A stretch of 64,000 bases of DNA from an uncultured Clostridia bacterium (GCA_947168885.1 CAMVNQ010000007.1:62001-126000); one strand, 5' to 3'. Numbered from the stretch's first letter, positions 29,269-39,732 are shown. Made by a program: numbers and translations. Notes: generated from the letters alone by a model not told the origin.

Positions 29269-30549
29269 TTGGAGAAATTTATAATAAACGGTGGAAACAG
29301 ACTTACAGGTGAAGTCGAGATAAGCGGTGCAAAGAACGCCGCCGTAGCGATAATTCCTGCTGTTATCTTAGCCGACGAGCCTTGTACGCTCGAAAATGTA
29401 CCTTCGATAAATGACGTTGCTATCGACCTTCGTATCCTTAGGGAACTCGGAGCCGAGATAAAGTTCGTCAACAAATCGACTATCACGATAGACCCGCGTC
29501 CCATAAGGGATATGCCCGTTCCGTACGAGCTCGCGAGATCTATGAGAGCTTCGTATTACTTCCTTGCTACGCTGCTCAGCCGGTTCAAGCACGCTCAGGT
29601 TCCTATGCCCGGCGGCTGCGACCTCGGCGACAGACCTATGGATCAGCATCTGAAGTGCTTCCGTTCGCTCGGCGCAAAGTGCTCTATCGAGCACGGCATC
29701 GTAGATATAAGAGCCGATTTCCTTTTCGGAACGCAGATATACTTCGATAAGGTATCCGTCGGCGCAACGATTAACGCTATGCTTGCTGCGGTAAAGGCAG
29801 AGGGCCTTACGATCCTTGAAAATGCCGCTAAAGAGCCGCATATCGTCGATCTTGCGAACTTCCTCAACTCCATGGGCGCTGACATCATGGGCGCAGGTAC
29901 GGATGTAATCAAGATCAAGGGCGTTAACAGACTTCACGGCGCAGAGTATTCGATAATCCCCGATCAGATCGAGGCGGGTACGTTTATGATCGCTGTTGCG
30001 GCAACAAAGGGCGATGCTCTTATAAAGAACGTTATCCCGAAGCACCTTGAACCTATAACATCAAAGCTCCGTAAGATAGGCGTGGTCGTTATGGAATATG
30101 ACGACAGCATACGCGTCATCGGACAGGGCAAATATGACAGGATCACCGTCAAGACTATGCCTCACCCGGGCTTCCCGACAGATATGCAGCCCCAGCTTAC
30201 AGCGCTCTTAACGCTCGCAAAAGGGACAAGCATCATCACCGAGGGTATCTGGGACAACCGTTTCAGATACGCGGACGAGCTCAGAAGAATGGGCGCGGAT
30301 ATATCGGTTGACGGTAAGGTAGCAGTCATCGAAGGCGTGGATCACCTTACGGGAGCACCCGTAAAAGCTACCGATCTTCGTGCCGGCGCGGCGCTCATAA
30401 TCGCCGGATTAAGCACCGAGGGCACGACAGAGATAGAGGACATTTACCACATAGAGCGTGGTTACGACAATATGGATGGAAAACTCAGAGCGATGGGCGC
30501 GGACATAGTTAAGAGAACGGTGTCCGAGAACATCAGACAGGCTATATAA
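29269..30549 (+). CDS. murA: UDP-N-acetylglucosamine 1-carboxyvinyltransferase
   Basis: EKFIINGGNRLTGEVEISGAKNAAVAIIPA; TTG start after AAGAGG. Confidence 0.96.
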   Translation: MEKFIINGGNRLTGEVEISGAKNAAVAIIPAVILADEPCTLENVPSINDVAIDLRILRELGAEIKFVNKSTITIDPRPIRDMPVPYELARSMRASYYFLATLLSRFKHAQVPMPGGCDLGDRPMDQHLKCFRSLGAKCSIEHGIVDIRADFLFGTQIYFDKVSVGATINAMLAAVKAEGLTILENAAKEPHIVDLANFLNSMGADIMGAGTDVIKIKGVNRLHGAEYSIIPDQIEAGTFMIAVAATKGDALIKNVIPKHLEPITSKLRKIGVVVMEYDDSIRVIGQGKYDRITVKTMPHPGFPTDMQPQLTALLTLAKGTSIITEGIWDNRFRYADELRRMGADISVDGKVAVIEGVDHLTGAPVKATDLRAGAALIIAGLSTEGTTEIEDIYHIERGYDNMDGKLRAMGADIVKRTVSENIRQAI

Positions 30550-30560
30550 AAAGGAATATA

Positions 30561-30594
30561 AAATCCCCGACAGTTTCAGGTCGGGGATTTTTTG
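30561..30594 (+). terminator. Terminator of murA
   Basis: AAATCCCCGAC...GTCGGGGATTTTTT. Confidence 0.9.
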
Positions 30595-30671
30595 ATACGC
30601 CGAAATTTTGCAGGGCTCTTTGTTGCTTTTGTATAAAATTGTATTTATCGGGATAAATTTGTACAAAATGC

Positions 30672-30700
30672 TTGATTTTGTCGGAAAAGTATGCTATAAT
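30672..30700 (+). promoter_or_regulatory. Promoter of the MCP gene
   Basis: TTGATT-N17-TATAAT. Confidence 0.65.
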
Positions 30701-30786
30701 TACGATGAATATGATAATGCCGGAGTGCTTCGTGCTCCGGAGTAAGGCAATATCATGAATGCTAATCAAATGAAAGGAATCTGACA

Positions 30787-32607
30787 ATGAAAACATCAAT
30801 TAAAAAACGTTTGCTGAGACTTGGTATCCTGTGCACCGGTATCGGTTCGTTCGCTGTTGCTTTGTTTGCCGCAATAGGAATAACTATCGTTGAAGCAGGT
30901 ATCTCCGAGGTTTTCGGAAGCGTTGTTATGAACGGTGTTGTAAGCTCGATGCATGAAGAAATGGAGTATCTTCCGAACGGGCTGAAAGATGCCGTACCTT
31001 ATGAGGAAAACGATATATTCAACGAAGTATTCCTTCTCGGAGATCAGAAGGACTTTGATTACAGCTCCTTTATAAACGAATGCAGGAACATGAAGCAGGG
31101 CGACAAGCGTATTTCTTATATCGCATCCCAAAACATAAACCTTGTTGCGCTCAACAGGGGAAGCGAGACTGTCGTCGGTGTTCTTGACGGTGGCTATTTC
31201 GATTACGCTATAAAGACGATGGACGGACCGGGTACATACGGATATCTGGTAGATATCAGCTCCGGCAAGGTCGTTCTCTCGTCAAATAAGTCTGACTGCG
31301 GCAATTCCCTTGACGGCGACCCGCTTTATTCGGATAATCTTGCTAAAATCAGAGCGGGACAGGAGTTCAGTCTGGTCGGCGGTCCTCTTTCCAAGAACGT
31401 GGTATATTCGATGATCCTCACCGATACTCCCACATACGGAATTATTTACAGCACAGATGCTACCAATGTTTACGGCTCAGGTAAGGTGCTTATCATGCTG
31501 CTCATCGGCTGGGCTCTGTTCCTTACCTTATTAGGCGTTGTTGTTTCTGTCGGCGTTGCCAAGAAGATCGCGGCTTCGATAGTTCCTACCGCTGAGTGCC
31601 TTGAGAAGTTCTCACACGGTCAGATAGATACCTCGTTCAGGGCAAACGACAGAGGCGACGAGACCGAAGTCCTCTCGCAGGCTATGGAAAAGACGATTAA
31701 CAACCTCGGCGCGTACATACGCGACATAGATTATATGCTTTCCGAGATCTCAAACGGCAACCTTACTGTAGAAAGCAGCTGCGATTATGAAGGCGACTTC
31801 AACAACATCAAGCATTCTCTCGATAACATCGCGGAGTCTCTCAAATCTACGATAGGCGCGATAAGAGAAGCGGGAGCACAGGTCAACAGCGGTGTAGGTT
31901 CACTCGCGAGCGGTGCTCAGAGCCTTGCGGATAACTCCACGACCGAAGCCGGAACGCTCAAGGAGCTTGATACTCTCGTAAAGAACATCAATGACAATGT
32001 AAATGCGAACGCCGAAATGACCGACCGCATGAGAGGTCTGTCAGAGCATACAGTCGAGAATGTACGCATAGGCAACAACAACATGAAGAACCTGAGCAGC
32101 GCGATAGAGGACATCAGAAAGGCGTCCGAAGAGATTCAGACTATCGCAAAGCTCATAGACGATATTGCTTTCCAGACCAATATCCTTGCGCTCAATGCTG
32201 CTGTTGAGGCTGCAAGAGCAGGAGACGCGGGCAAGGGCTTCGCGGTTGTTGCGGATGAGGTAAGAAACCTCGCGAGCAAGTCCGCCGAAGCAGCAAAGGA
32301 TGCCGTACAGGTTATCGGACGCTGTGTTGCGGCAGTAGATGAGGGCGTAAAGCTCAACCAGTCCGCAAGCGATTCGCTCGAAAAGGTGAGCGAGTCCGTT
32401 CAGGAGTTCAGCGTTCTTGTCGGAAGGGTCGCGGACTCTTCAAGCCAGCAGGCGAGAGACATCACTACAGTCAACAACGGTCTTACAAGCATCACAAGCG
32501 TTGTACAGAGCAATGCCGCCACCGCAGAGGAATCCGCGGCAAGCTCGGAAGAGCTCGCAAGTCAGGCGCAGGTGCTCGAAAACAGATTACGCGGCTTCAG
32601 AATATGA
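30787..32607 (+). CDS. Methyl-accepting chemotaxis protein
   Basis: Two TMs, HAMP, signalling tip IDDIAFQTNILALNAAVEAARAGDAGKGFAVVADEVRNLASKSAEAAKD. Confidence 0.96.
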   Translation: MKTSIKKRLLRLGILCTGIGSFAVALFAAIGITIVEAGISEVFGSVVMNGVVSSMHEEMEYLPNGLKDAVPYEENDIFNEVFLLGDQKDFDYSSFINECRNMKQGDKRISYIASQNINLVALNRGSETVVGVLDGGYFDYAIKTMDGPGTYGYLVDISSGKVVLSSNKSDCGNSLDGDPLYSDNLAKIRAGQEFSLVGGPLSKNVVYSMILTDTPTYGIIYSTDATNVYGSGKVLIMLLIGWALFLTLLGVVVSVGVAKKIAASIVPTAECLEKFSHGQIDTSFRANDRGDETEVLSQAMEKTINNLGAYIRDIDYMLSEISNGNLTVESSCDYEGDFNNIKHSLDNIAESLKSTIGAIREAGAQVNSGVGSLASGAQSLADNSTTEAGTLKELDTLVKNINDNVNANAEMTDRMRGLSEHTVENVRIGNNNMKNLSSAIEDIRKASEEIQTIAKLIDDIAFQTNILALNAAVEAARAGDAGKGFAVVADEVRNLASKSAEAAKDAVQVIGRCVAAVDEGVKLNQSASDSLEKVSESVQEFSVLVGRVADSSSQQARDITTVNNGLTSITSVVQSNAATAEESAASSEELASQAQVLENRLRGFRI

Positions 32608-32683
32608 TTTTTATTCTGCCTTCTCCGGTTTCGGAGAGGGCAGATGTTTCGCTATAATGCCCCTGTGCATGGAAAGGTAAAGT

Positions 32684-33127
32684 ATGAAATTTGTGATACA
32701 GCGTGTAACACACGCATCGGTGACTGTTGTCGGAAATATCGTCGGCAGCATAGGGAAGGGCTTTATGGTACTTATCGGCATCTCCGGTACGGATACCCGT
32801 GAGACGGCAGACAAGATGCTGCATAAGCTCCTCGGACTCAGGATATTTGATGACGAGAACGGAAAGACGAATTTAGCGCTCGCAGATGTCGGCGGTGAGC
32901 TTCTTCTTATATCGCAGTTCACGCTTTACGCGGACTGCCGCAAGGGGTTCCGTCCGGCGTTCATAAAGGCTGGACCCCCGGATATGGCGAATGAGCTGTA
33001 CGAATACATCATTGCCGAGTGCGAAAAGCAGTTCCATACTGAAAAGGGCATATTCGGCGCGGATATGAAAGTCGAGCTTCTGAACGACGGACCGTTCACT
33101 ATCGTCCTCGACAGCGATCAGCTATGA
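32684..33127 (+). CDS. dtd: D-aminoacyl-tRNA deacylase
   Basis: [35 protein letters not shown]. Confidence 0.96.
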   Translation: MKFVIQRVTHASVTVVGNIVGSIGKGFMVLIGISGTDTRETADKMLHKLLGLRIFDDENGKTNLALADVGGELLLISQFTLYADCRKGFRPAFIKAGPPDMANELYEYIIAECEKQFHTEKGIFGADMKVELLNDGPFTIVLDSDQL

Positions 33128-33165
33128 ACATTTCGGAATAAATATCAGTATTATGAGGTGTGAAA

Positions 33166-33930
33166 ATGGAATTTAAGGAAATGAATTTTGCAGTTGACGG
33201 TGACAGTATCACCGCCGGTGAACAGTGGTCGGCTCACGTTTACAGAAAGCTCGGATTTGCGTCGCATTACAACGTCGCGGTCGGAAGCTCGGTCTGGTAC
33301 AAGCGCACTACAACTACCGCACAGGGAAGCGTTACGACGCAGGATTATGATGCTCCCGATTTCGCGGGTATAAGTGACGGCTGGCTCGAAACTGACGACC
33401 TTGCGGAGCTCCAGAAGCGTGCGAACAACTGTGCGGTCGTTCATATACAGCGCTTTCTGTCCGATGTGAAAAAAGGGCTTGCGAAGAAGCCCGATGTGTT
33501 CGTATTCGCAATGGGCACGAACGACGAAGCCGACAAGCTCGGTGATGCGGAAAAAGCTCTGCGGGGCAAGGAACTTGACGGGAATGCTGACATCGACCTG
33601 TTCACGGAAGCGGGCGCAATGCGCTGGTGCATACAGACAATTTCGGAGAACTTTCCGGACGCTAAGATATTCGTGATGACACCTATACAGACAGCGACAC
33701 CCGCTCACAACGAGAAGATCGAGCGTCAGATAAGCGAGGTGTTCACAAAGATCGCGGGAGGTATGAGCGTACAGCTCATAGACTGTTTCCACAACGCGGG
33801 CATCTGCGAGAAGTTCGAGGTCATCGGCGGGGAAGGCCGCTACCTTATTGACGGACTTCACCCGAAGGATAACGGACGGGCGCTTGAGGGCTCGTTCGCG
33901 GCAATGGAAATAAGGAACAGACTTTTCTGA
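33166..33930 (+). CDS. SGNH/GDSL-like hydrolase
   Basis: FAVDGDSITAGEQW; FAMGTNDEAD; LIDGLHPKDNGRALEG. Confidence 0.8.
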   Translation: MEFKEMNFAVDGDSITAGEQWSAHVYRKLGFASHYNVAVGSSVWYKRTTTTAQGSVTTQDYDAPDFAGISDGWLETDDLAELQKRANNCAVVHIQRFLSDVKKGLAKKPDVFVFAMGTNDEADKLGDAEKALRGKELDGNADIDLFTEAGAMRWCIQTISENFPDAKIFVMTPIQTATPAHNEKIERQISEVFTKIAGGMSVQLIDCFHNAGICEKFEVIGGEGRYLIDGLHPKDNGRALEGSFAAMEIRNRLF

Positions 33931-34061
33931 TTACAAAATGCACTATCGGAATCTGCACTTAACGTGCATTATCCTAATCGTGACGAAATATGATGATACA
34001 GTTAAGCCCCGAAACGACAAGTTTCGAGGCTTTTATCTGTACTTTTATAAAGCATTGTGCA

Positions 34062-34202
34062 TTATTTTCTGCACCCGCTGCATTTGCCGCATTCTCCGCA
34101 GCAGCACTTTCCTTGCTTCTTTCTGCGTACTATGCTTATGACTGCGCCGACAACCGCCGCAGCTATAAGAACGATAAGAATAATATCGAAAAGGTTCATC
34201 AT
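34062..34202 (-). CDS. FeoB-associated Cys-rich membrane protein
   Basis: MMNLFDIILIVLIAAAVVGAVISIVRRKKQGKCCCGECGKCSGCRK directly after feoB. Confidence 0.85.
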   Translation of the reverse strand: MMNLFDIILIVLIAAAVVGAVISIVRRKKQGKCCCGECGKCSGCRK

Positions 34203-36547
34203 ACCACCCCCGCAAGAATGCATATAGCACGTATCAAAAGAGTTATCAGCCACGCCACCGCGCACTGCCACAAAGCGAGTAATACTGCCCATTTAGCGCC
34301 GAGCTCACGCTTTATAGCCGCTATAGCCGCAATGCACGGTGTATAAAGCACCGAGAAAGCAAGCAAAGATACTGCCGTAAGCGTAGTCATGATCGTCCCG
34401 ACGTCTGTTCCGTAAAGCACTTCAAGCGTCGAAACAACGCCCTCTTTCGCGATAACGCCCGTGACAAGAGCAGTGCAGATCCGCCAGTCTCCCATTCCGA
34501 GCGGTGCGAATACCGGAGCAATAAGTCCGGACAGGAGCGCGAGTATGCTTGTTTCGGGATCGTCCGTAAGTGCGAGACGCATATCAAAGCTTTTGAGGAA
34601 CCATATAACTACCGTTGCCACAAGTATGATCGTGAACGCGCGCTGTAAGAAGTCCTTTGCTTTCTCCCAGAGAAGTCTCAGGACATTTGCCGCGCCCGGA
34701 AGACGGTAATTCGGAAGTTCCATTACGAACGGTACCGGTTCGCCTTTGAAAAGCGTGTTTTTGTACAGGAACGCAGCGAGTATTCCCGTAATTATGCCGA
34801 GCAGATAAACACCGATAATAATTATCCACGAAATGTCCGGGAAGAACGCGTCTATGAAAAATCCGTATATCGGGAGTTTCGCGGTGCAGCTCATGAACGG
34901 TGTAAGCAGTATCGTCATCCTTCTGTCGCGGTCACTCGGCAGGGTACGCGTTGACATGACTGCCGGTACAGTGCAGCCGAAGCCGATAAGCATAGGTACG
35001 ATGCTTCTGCCCGAAAGTCCGATCTTACGCAGTATCTTGTCCATAAAGAACGCGACGCGCGCTATATAGCCGCTGTCTTCGAGCATAGAGAGGAAGAAGA
35101 ACAGCGTGACGATTATCGGAAGGAAGCTCAGAACGCTTCCTATACCGGTGAAAACGCCGTCGATTATGAGCTTGTGCAGAACTTCGTTGACGTTCGCGTT
35201 CGTGAATGCCTCGTCCGCAAGAGCGATAAGGCTGTCGATCCCGGTCGCAAGAAGATCCTGAAGAAATTTGCCGATGACATTGAACGTGAGCCAGAATACA
35301 AGTCCCATGATGAGAATGAACATGGGTATAGCTGTGAATTTACCGGTGAGGAGCTTGTCGATCTTACGGCTTCGGATATGCTCCTTGCTCTCAACGGGCT
35401 TGGTCACGGTCTCGGCACAGACCTGTGCTATATATGAGAAACGCATATCGGCGATAGCGGCTTTTCTGTCAAGCCCGCGCTCTTTCTCCATCTGAGTTGC
35501 TATGTGCTCGATAGCGTCCTTTTCGTTGTCGTCAAGCCCGAGCTGACCGATTATGAGTTCGTCGTTCTCGGCTGCTTTTGACGCGGCGAAGCGTACGGGA
35601 AGCCCTGCGCTCTCGGCATGGTCTTCTATGAGATGCCTTATGCCGTGCAGACAGCGGTGTACAGCGCCGCCGTTCGCGGATTTTCCGCAGAAATCGCGGC
35701 GTTCGGGTCTTTCCTGATAGTGCGCGACGTGTATAGCGTGATCCACAAGTTCTTCTATACCGCTGTTTTTTGCGGCGGAGATAGGAACGACCGGAACCCC
35801 GAGCATTTCCTCCATGCGGTTTACATCTATGCTTCCGCCGTTTGAGGTCAGCTCGTCCATCATATTCACCGCGACGACCATCGGTATATTCATTTCGAGA
35901 AGCTGCATAGTGAGATACAGGTTGCGCTCGATATTCGTCGCGTCAACTATGTTGATTATCGCGTGGGGCTTTTCGTCGAGTACGAAGCTTCTCGATACGA
36001 TCTCTTCGCTTGTGTACGGCGACATGGAGTAGATACCGGGCAGGTCGGTTATTACCGCGTCCTTGTGTCCTTTTATCGTACCGTCTTTCCGGTCAACGGT
36101 TACACCGGGGAAGTTCCCGACGTGCTGGTTTGAGCCTGTGAGCCTGTTGAAAAGGGTTGTCTTTCCGCTGTTCTGGTTCCCGACGAGTGCGAATTTCATT
36201 ACCGTTCCTTCCGGAAGCGGCTCGCCGCTGCCTTTCGGGTGGAAGCGGCCGCCTTCACCGAGACCGGGATGATCTGCTTTTTTTGACGAGCGCGAGGTCA
36301 CGTTAGCCTGAATCGTGTCCGGAGCGGGGGAGACATCTATCCTTTCCGCGTCCGCGAGCCGCAGCGTGAGCTCATATCCGTGCAGTATCACGTCTATCGG
36401 GTCACCCATAGGCGCGTATTTGAGCACGGTAATGTGTGTCCCGGGGATTATGCCCATATCGAGGAGATGCTGTCGAAGCGCATCTTCACCTCCGACGTTA
36501 TCCACTATGACGGATTCGCCGATCTTTGTGTCCTTAAGAGTTGACAT
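34199..36547 (-). CDS. feoB: Fused FeoA-FeoB ferrous iron transporter
   Basis: N-terminal FeoA-like SH3 domain; G protein GNQNSGKTTLFNRLTGSNQHVGNFPGVTVD; Gate motifs. Confidence 0.96.
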   Translation of the reverse strand: MSTLKDTKIGESVIVDNVGGEDALRQHLLDMGIIPGTHITVLKYAPMGDPIDVILHGYELTLRLADAERIDVSPAPDTIQANVTSRSSKKADHPGLGEGGRFHPKGSGEPLPEGTVMKFALVGNQNSGKTTLFNRLTGSNQHVGNFPGVTVDRKDGTIKGHKDAVITDLPGIYSMSPYTSEEIVSRSFVLDEKPHAIINIVDATNIERNLYLTMQLLEMNIPMVVAVNMMDELTSNGGSIDVNRMEEMLGVPVVPISAAKNSGIEELVDHAIHVAHYQERPERRDFCGKSANGGAVHRCLHGIRHLIEDHAESAGLPVRFAASKAAENDELIIGQLGLDDNEKDAIEHIATQMEKERGLDRKAAIADMRFSYIAQVCAETVTKPVESKEHIRSRKIDKLLTGKFTAIPMFILIMGLVFWLTFNVIGKFLQDLLATGIDSLIALADEAFTNANVNEVLHKLIIDGVFTGIGSVLSFLPIIVTLFFFLSMLEDSGYIARVAFFMDKILRKIGLSGRSIVPMLIGFGCTVPAVMSTRTLPSDRDRRMTILLTPFMSCTAKLPIYGFFIDAFFPDISWIIIIGVYLLGIITGILAAFLYKNTLFKGEPVPFVMELPNYRLPGAANVLRLLWEKAKDFLQRAFTIILVATVVIWFLKSFDMRLALTDDPETSILALLSGLIAPVFAPLGMGDWRICTALVTGVIAKEGVVSTLEVLYGTDVGTIMTTLTAVSLLAFSVLYTPCIAAIAAIKRELGAKWAVLLALWQCAVAWLITLLIRAICILAGVV

Positions 36548-36565
36548 ATAATACCTTCTTTTGTT

Positions 36566-36608
36566 GTTAGTCTCTACTAACTATATCACAAAATCTCCGC
36601 GTTTTCAA
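36566..36608 (-). promoter_or_regulatory. feoAB promoter with operator-like palindrome
   Basis: Minus strand TTGAAA-N17-TATAGT; GTTAGT-AGAG-ACTAAC palindrome (36566-36581) overlapping the -10/start region. Confidence 0.6.
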
Positions 36609-36746
36609 TATCTAAGTGAAAATTCGGTAAACTGCACAATATGCAGAGAAAAATCAAAGATTTTATATAGATAATTGCGTTTGTAAATTTTCGCGATTTA
36701 TAGTATAATAGTATTCATATCAACGGCTTTCGTTTGCCGTACCTAA

Positions 36747-36972
36747 AGGGAACCTCTAAAAACCCAATTTGAGAGAAAAAGAGCTATCCACTTTATGCCG
36801 CTTTGTATGCGCGCGTCCTGCGCGCTTTTGGCGGCAATACCACGGCTTCCTGCCGTGACCGTCTGCTGCGTCAAACCTCCTAACCGGGCGCCAGCCCGGC
36901 TTCGTCGGCTTTCCTTGTATCCGACGCAGCTATCTCATTTTCTCTTTTCAAAGCGGTTTTTAGAGGTACCCT
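36747..36972. mobile_element. MITE-like element, ~226 bp, non-coding
   Basis: Termini AGGGAACCTCTAAAAACCC (36747-36765) and CGGTTTTTAGAGGTACCCT (36954-36972) are inverted repeats with 2/19 mismatches; several interior hairpins. Confidence 0.7.
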
Positions 36973-36991
36973 AAAAAGAGAGGAACGAAAC

Positions 36992-38389
36992 ATGGACAAA
37001 AATACTAAACCTGTTGAACGAAAGGGTTTCGGAAGCAGGATAGGCTTTATCCTTGCCGCAGCCGGTTCGGCGGTAGGACTTGGAAATATCTGGAGATTTC
37101 CGTATCTCGCTGCTAAATACGGCGGCGGTTTTTTCCTGCTTATATATCTTATACTCGCGGTAACTTTCGGTTTTACGCTTATGCTCACCGAAGTGGCGAT
37201 AGGCAGACGCACCGGAAAGAGCGTTCTCGGCGCTTACAGGGCTGTTGACAAGCACTTCGGCTTTATGGGCTGGATGGCGGCGATAATCCCCGCGATAATC
37301 CTTCCGTATTATTGTGTAATAGGCGGTTGGGTGCTGAAGTACATGACCCTTTTCGTTACGGGACAGGGCACGGTCGCTAATCAGCCTGTAGCTTCGGCGG
37401 ACGGAAGCTCGATCACATTTTTCGAGAGTCTTATCGGCAACTCCGCCACACCGACGCTGTTCTTCATAATTTATGTCGTTCTCAACGCTGTGGTCATTCT
37501 TCTCGGCGTACAGAAAGGAATTGAGAAGGTAAGCAAGATACTCATGCCGGTACTGTTCATACTTATCGTCGGCATAGCGATATACACGCTCACGCTTCCG
37601 GGCGCTCTTGACGGAGCTGCTTACTATCTGCTCCCGAACTTTGAGGATTTCAGCGCAGAAAAGCTGTTCAAGACAGTAGCGGCGGCATCGAGCCAGCTGT
37701 TCTATTCTATGTCGATAGCGATGGGCATACTCGTAACTTACGGCTCGTATATGCGCAAGGAAGACTCGCTTGAAGGCTCTGTCCGAAAGATCGAGATATT
37801 CGATACAGCGGTGGCGTTTCTTGCCGGTCTTATAATCATTCCGTCGGTATTTGCTTTCTCCGGCGGAGATGCCGCTTCATTAAACAAAGGTCCGGGACTT
37901 ATGTTCATATCTCTTCCGCAGGTATTTGAATCCATGCCTCTCGGAGATTTCATCGGCGCGGCGTTCTTTATACTCGTTTCACTCGCGGCGCTTACGTCGT
38001 CCATATCGCTCATGGAGACAGTCGTTGCGGCAGTGATGGAGAAGTTCAGACTAAGCCGTGTCAAGGCTGTGATCGTGGTCATTGTAATAACGCTCATGCT
38101 CGGAATGCTCTCCGTTCTCGGCTATGCGGACTGGTCGGAAGTTAAGATCTTCGGTATGCAGTTCCTTGACTTCTTTGACTTTATCACGAACTCCGTTATG
38201 ATGCCGATACTGGCGCTTCTGACCTGTGTACTGATAGGTTATATCGTAAAGACGAAGTACATCGAGGAGGAAGTCCTCTACGGCGAGCGGAAATTCGGCG
38301 CACGCGCACTTTATCGCATAATGATAATGTACGTCTGCCCGGTATGTATGGCAATGATCCTTGTAACACCGTTCATTACGGAAATATGA
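36992..38389 (+). CDS. Sodium-dependent (NSS/SNF) transporter
   Basis: GFGSRIGFILAAAGSAVGLGNIWRFPYLAAKYGGGFF. Confidence 0.95.
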   Translation: MDKNTKPVERKGFGSRIGFILAAAGSAVGLGNIWRFPYLAAKYGGGFFLLIYLILAVTFGFTLMLTEVAIGRRTGKSVLGAYRAVDKHFGFMGWMAAIIPAIILPYYCVIGGWVLKYMTLFVTGQGTVANQPVASADGSSITFFESLIGNSATPTLFFIIYVVLNAVVILLGVQKGIEKVSKILMPVLFILIVGIAIYTLTLPGALDGAAYYLLPNFEDFSAEKLFKTVAAASSQLFYSMSIAMGILVTYGSYMRKEDSLEGSVRKIEIFDTAVAFLAGLIIIPSVFAFSGGDAASLNKGPGLMFISLPQVFESMPLGDFIGAAFFILVSLAALTSSISLMETVVAAVMEKFRLSRVKAVIVVIVITLMLGMLSVLGYADWSEVKIFGMQFLDFFDFITNSVMMPILALLTCVLIGYIVKTKYIEEEVLYGERKFGARALYRIMIMYVCPVCMAMILVTPFITEI

Positions 38390-38393
38390 TCAA

Positions 38394-38426
38394 ATATCCA
38401 CCGGCTGATCCGGTGGATATTTTTTT
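38394..38426. terminator. Terminator between convergent genes
   Basis: ATATCCACCGG-CTGAT-CCGGTGGATATTTTTT. Confidence 0.88.
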
Positions 38427-38449
38427 CGGAGATTGCAGAGCGTACGCCG

Positions 38450-39499
38450 TCAGCCAAGTGCTGACAGCATATTTTCCGCAAAGACGGCGTATCCCATAGC
38501 CGCGTCGTTGACGAGAACGTGTGTTACTGCGCCGATGAGTTTTCCGTCCTGCAATATCGGGCTGCCGCTCATTCCCTGAACGATGCCGCCTGTCCGGGCA
38601 AGAAGCTCCGGGTCAGTGACACGTATCGTCATATTGCGCACCGGTGAGTCGCTTCCGCGGTCGATGCTTACTATCTCGATGTCGTACTCTTCCGGCATCA
38701 TACCGCCGGTCGTTGCATATATCACAGCTTTTCCCGCTTTCACTTCGTCCTTTCGTGCGACCTCGACCGGCTCGGCAAGAATAGGCGGCGTTTTACATAC
38801 GCCGAACACGCCGAGATCACTGTTCAGCGTTATCGTGCCGAGCTCGACACTCGATATGAACGCGCCGCAGAGCTCGCCGGGGGAGCCCGCCGCCCCGCGG
38901 ATAACATCGGTCACCGAGACTGCGGTTATCTCGCCGCTCAGAAGCGGCATACGCACCCCCGACGAAGTGTCGCTTATCCCGTGACCGAGTCCTGCGAACC
39001 TTTCCGTTTCGGGGTCGTAGAACGTCATAGTGCCTATCCCCGCGACGCTGTCCTTCGTCCACATACCAAGCCGGTATTCTCCGTCGGTCGCGGATTCAAG
39101 CGCGTTTGCGGTGAATGTGAGCTCCTCGCCGCCGCGAAGCACATCTATCGTGCAGACTGGGTCGTTCTGCACAGCCTCGCTTACGGAAAGGCTGTCGGTT
39201 ATCGTGATGCCGTTGACTGCGCGGATTATATCGCCTTTGCGGATACCTGCGGCTTCCGCGGGGGACTGCTGGCTGAGCCGCCCGTTGACAGCTCCGAAGT
39301 CCGTGACTATGACACCGTCAGTTAGCATTTTGATGCCAAATGGCGTTCCGCACGCAACGACTTTCTTCCGCTCGCTTAACTCGGTGTAAGCGGCGGCGGG
39401 ACGGGCTTGTGAGGATTCACCGTAAGCGGCTGTGCCTATGAAGAGCACAGACATAAGAACAGCCGCGGCTATGTTTATAATTCCCGAAATCTTATTCAT
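38450..39499 (-). CDS. SpoIVB-like PDZ/S55 peptidase
   Basis: PDZ domain; GIGTMTFYDPETERFAGLGHGISD; GGIVQGMSGSPILQDGKLIGAVTHVLVNDAAMGYAVFAENML. Confidence 0.9.
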   Translation of the reverse strand: MNKISGIINIAAAVLMSVLFIGTAAYGESSQARPAAAYTELSERKKVVACGTPFGIKMLTDGVIVTDFGAVNGRLSQQSPAEAAGIRKGDIIRAVNGITITDSLSVSEAVQNDPVCTIDVLRGGEELTFTANALESATDGEYRLGMWTKDSVAGIGTMTFYDPETERFAGLGHGISDTSSGVRMPLLSGEITAVSVTDVIRGAAGSPGELCGAFISSVELGTITLNSDLGVFGVCKTPPILAEPVEVARKDEVKAGKAVIYATTGGMMPEEYDIEIVSIDRGSDSPVRNMTIRVTDPELLARTGGIVQGMSGSPILQDGKLIGAVTHVLVNDAAMGYAVFAENMLSALG

Positions 39500-39636
39500 T
39501 TCTGACTTCTCCTTGCGACCTCCGTGAATTTGCAGTCCGGACGGGCGAATTGATATTTTTGCGCTCGTCTGACGTGATGCAAGTTTAATATTTGCAGAAC
39601 AGACCGATATATCAGTGGAAACTTTTTTCGGAGTTG

Positions 39637-39665
39637 TTGCAATTTTTATTGAAATGTGTTATTAT
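39637..39665 (+). promoter_or_regulatory. Promoter
   Basis: TTGCAA-N17-TATTAT. Confidence 0.6.
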
Positions 39666-39732
39666 ATTAGTAGTATATTCAGAACGGAAAGAAACGTTCA
39701 TATATTATCTATATTCTGAACGGGTTGTTTTT

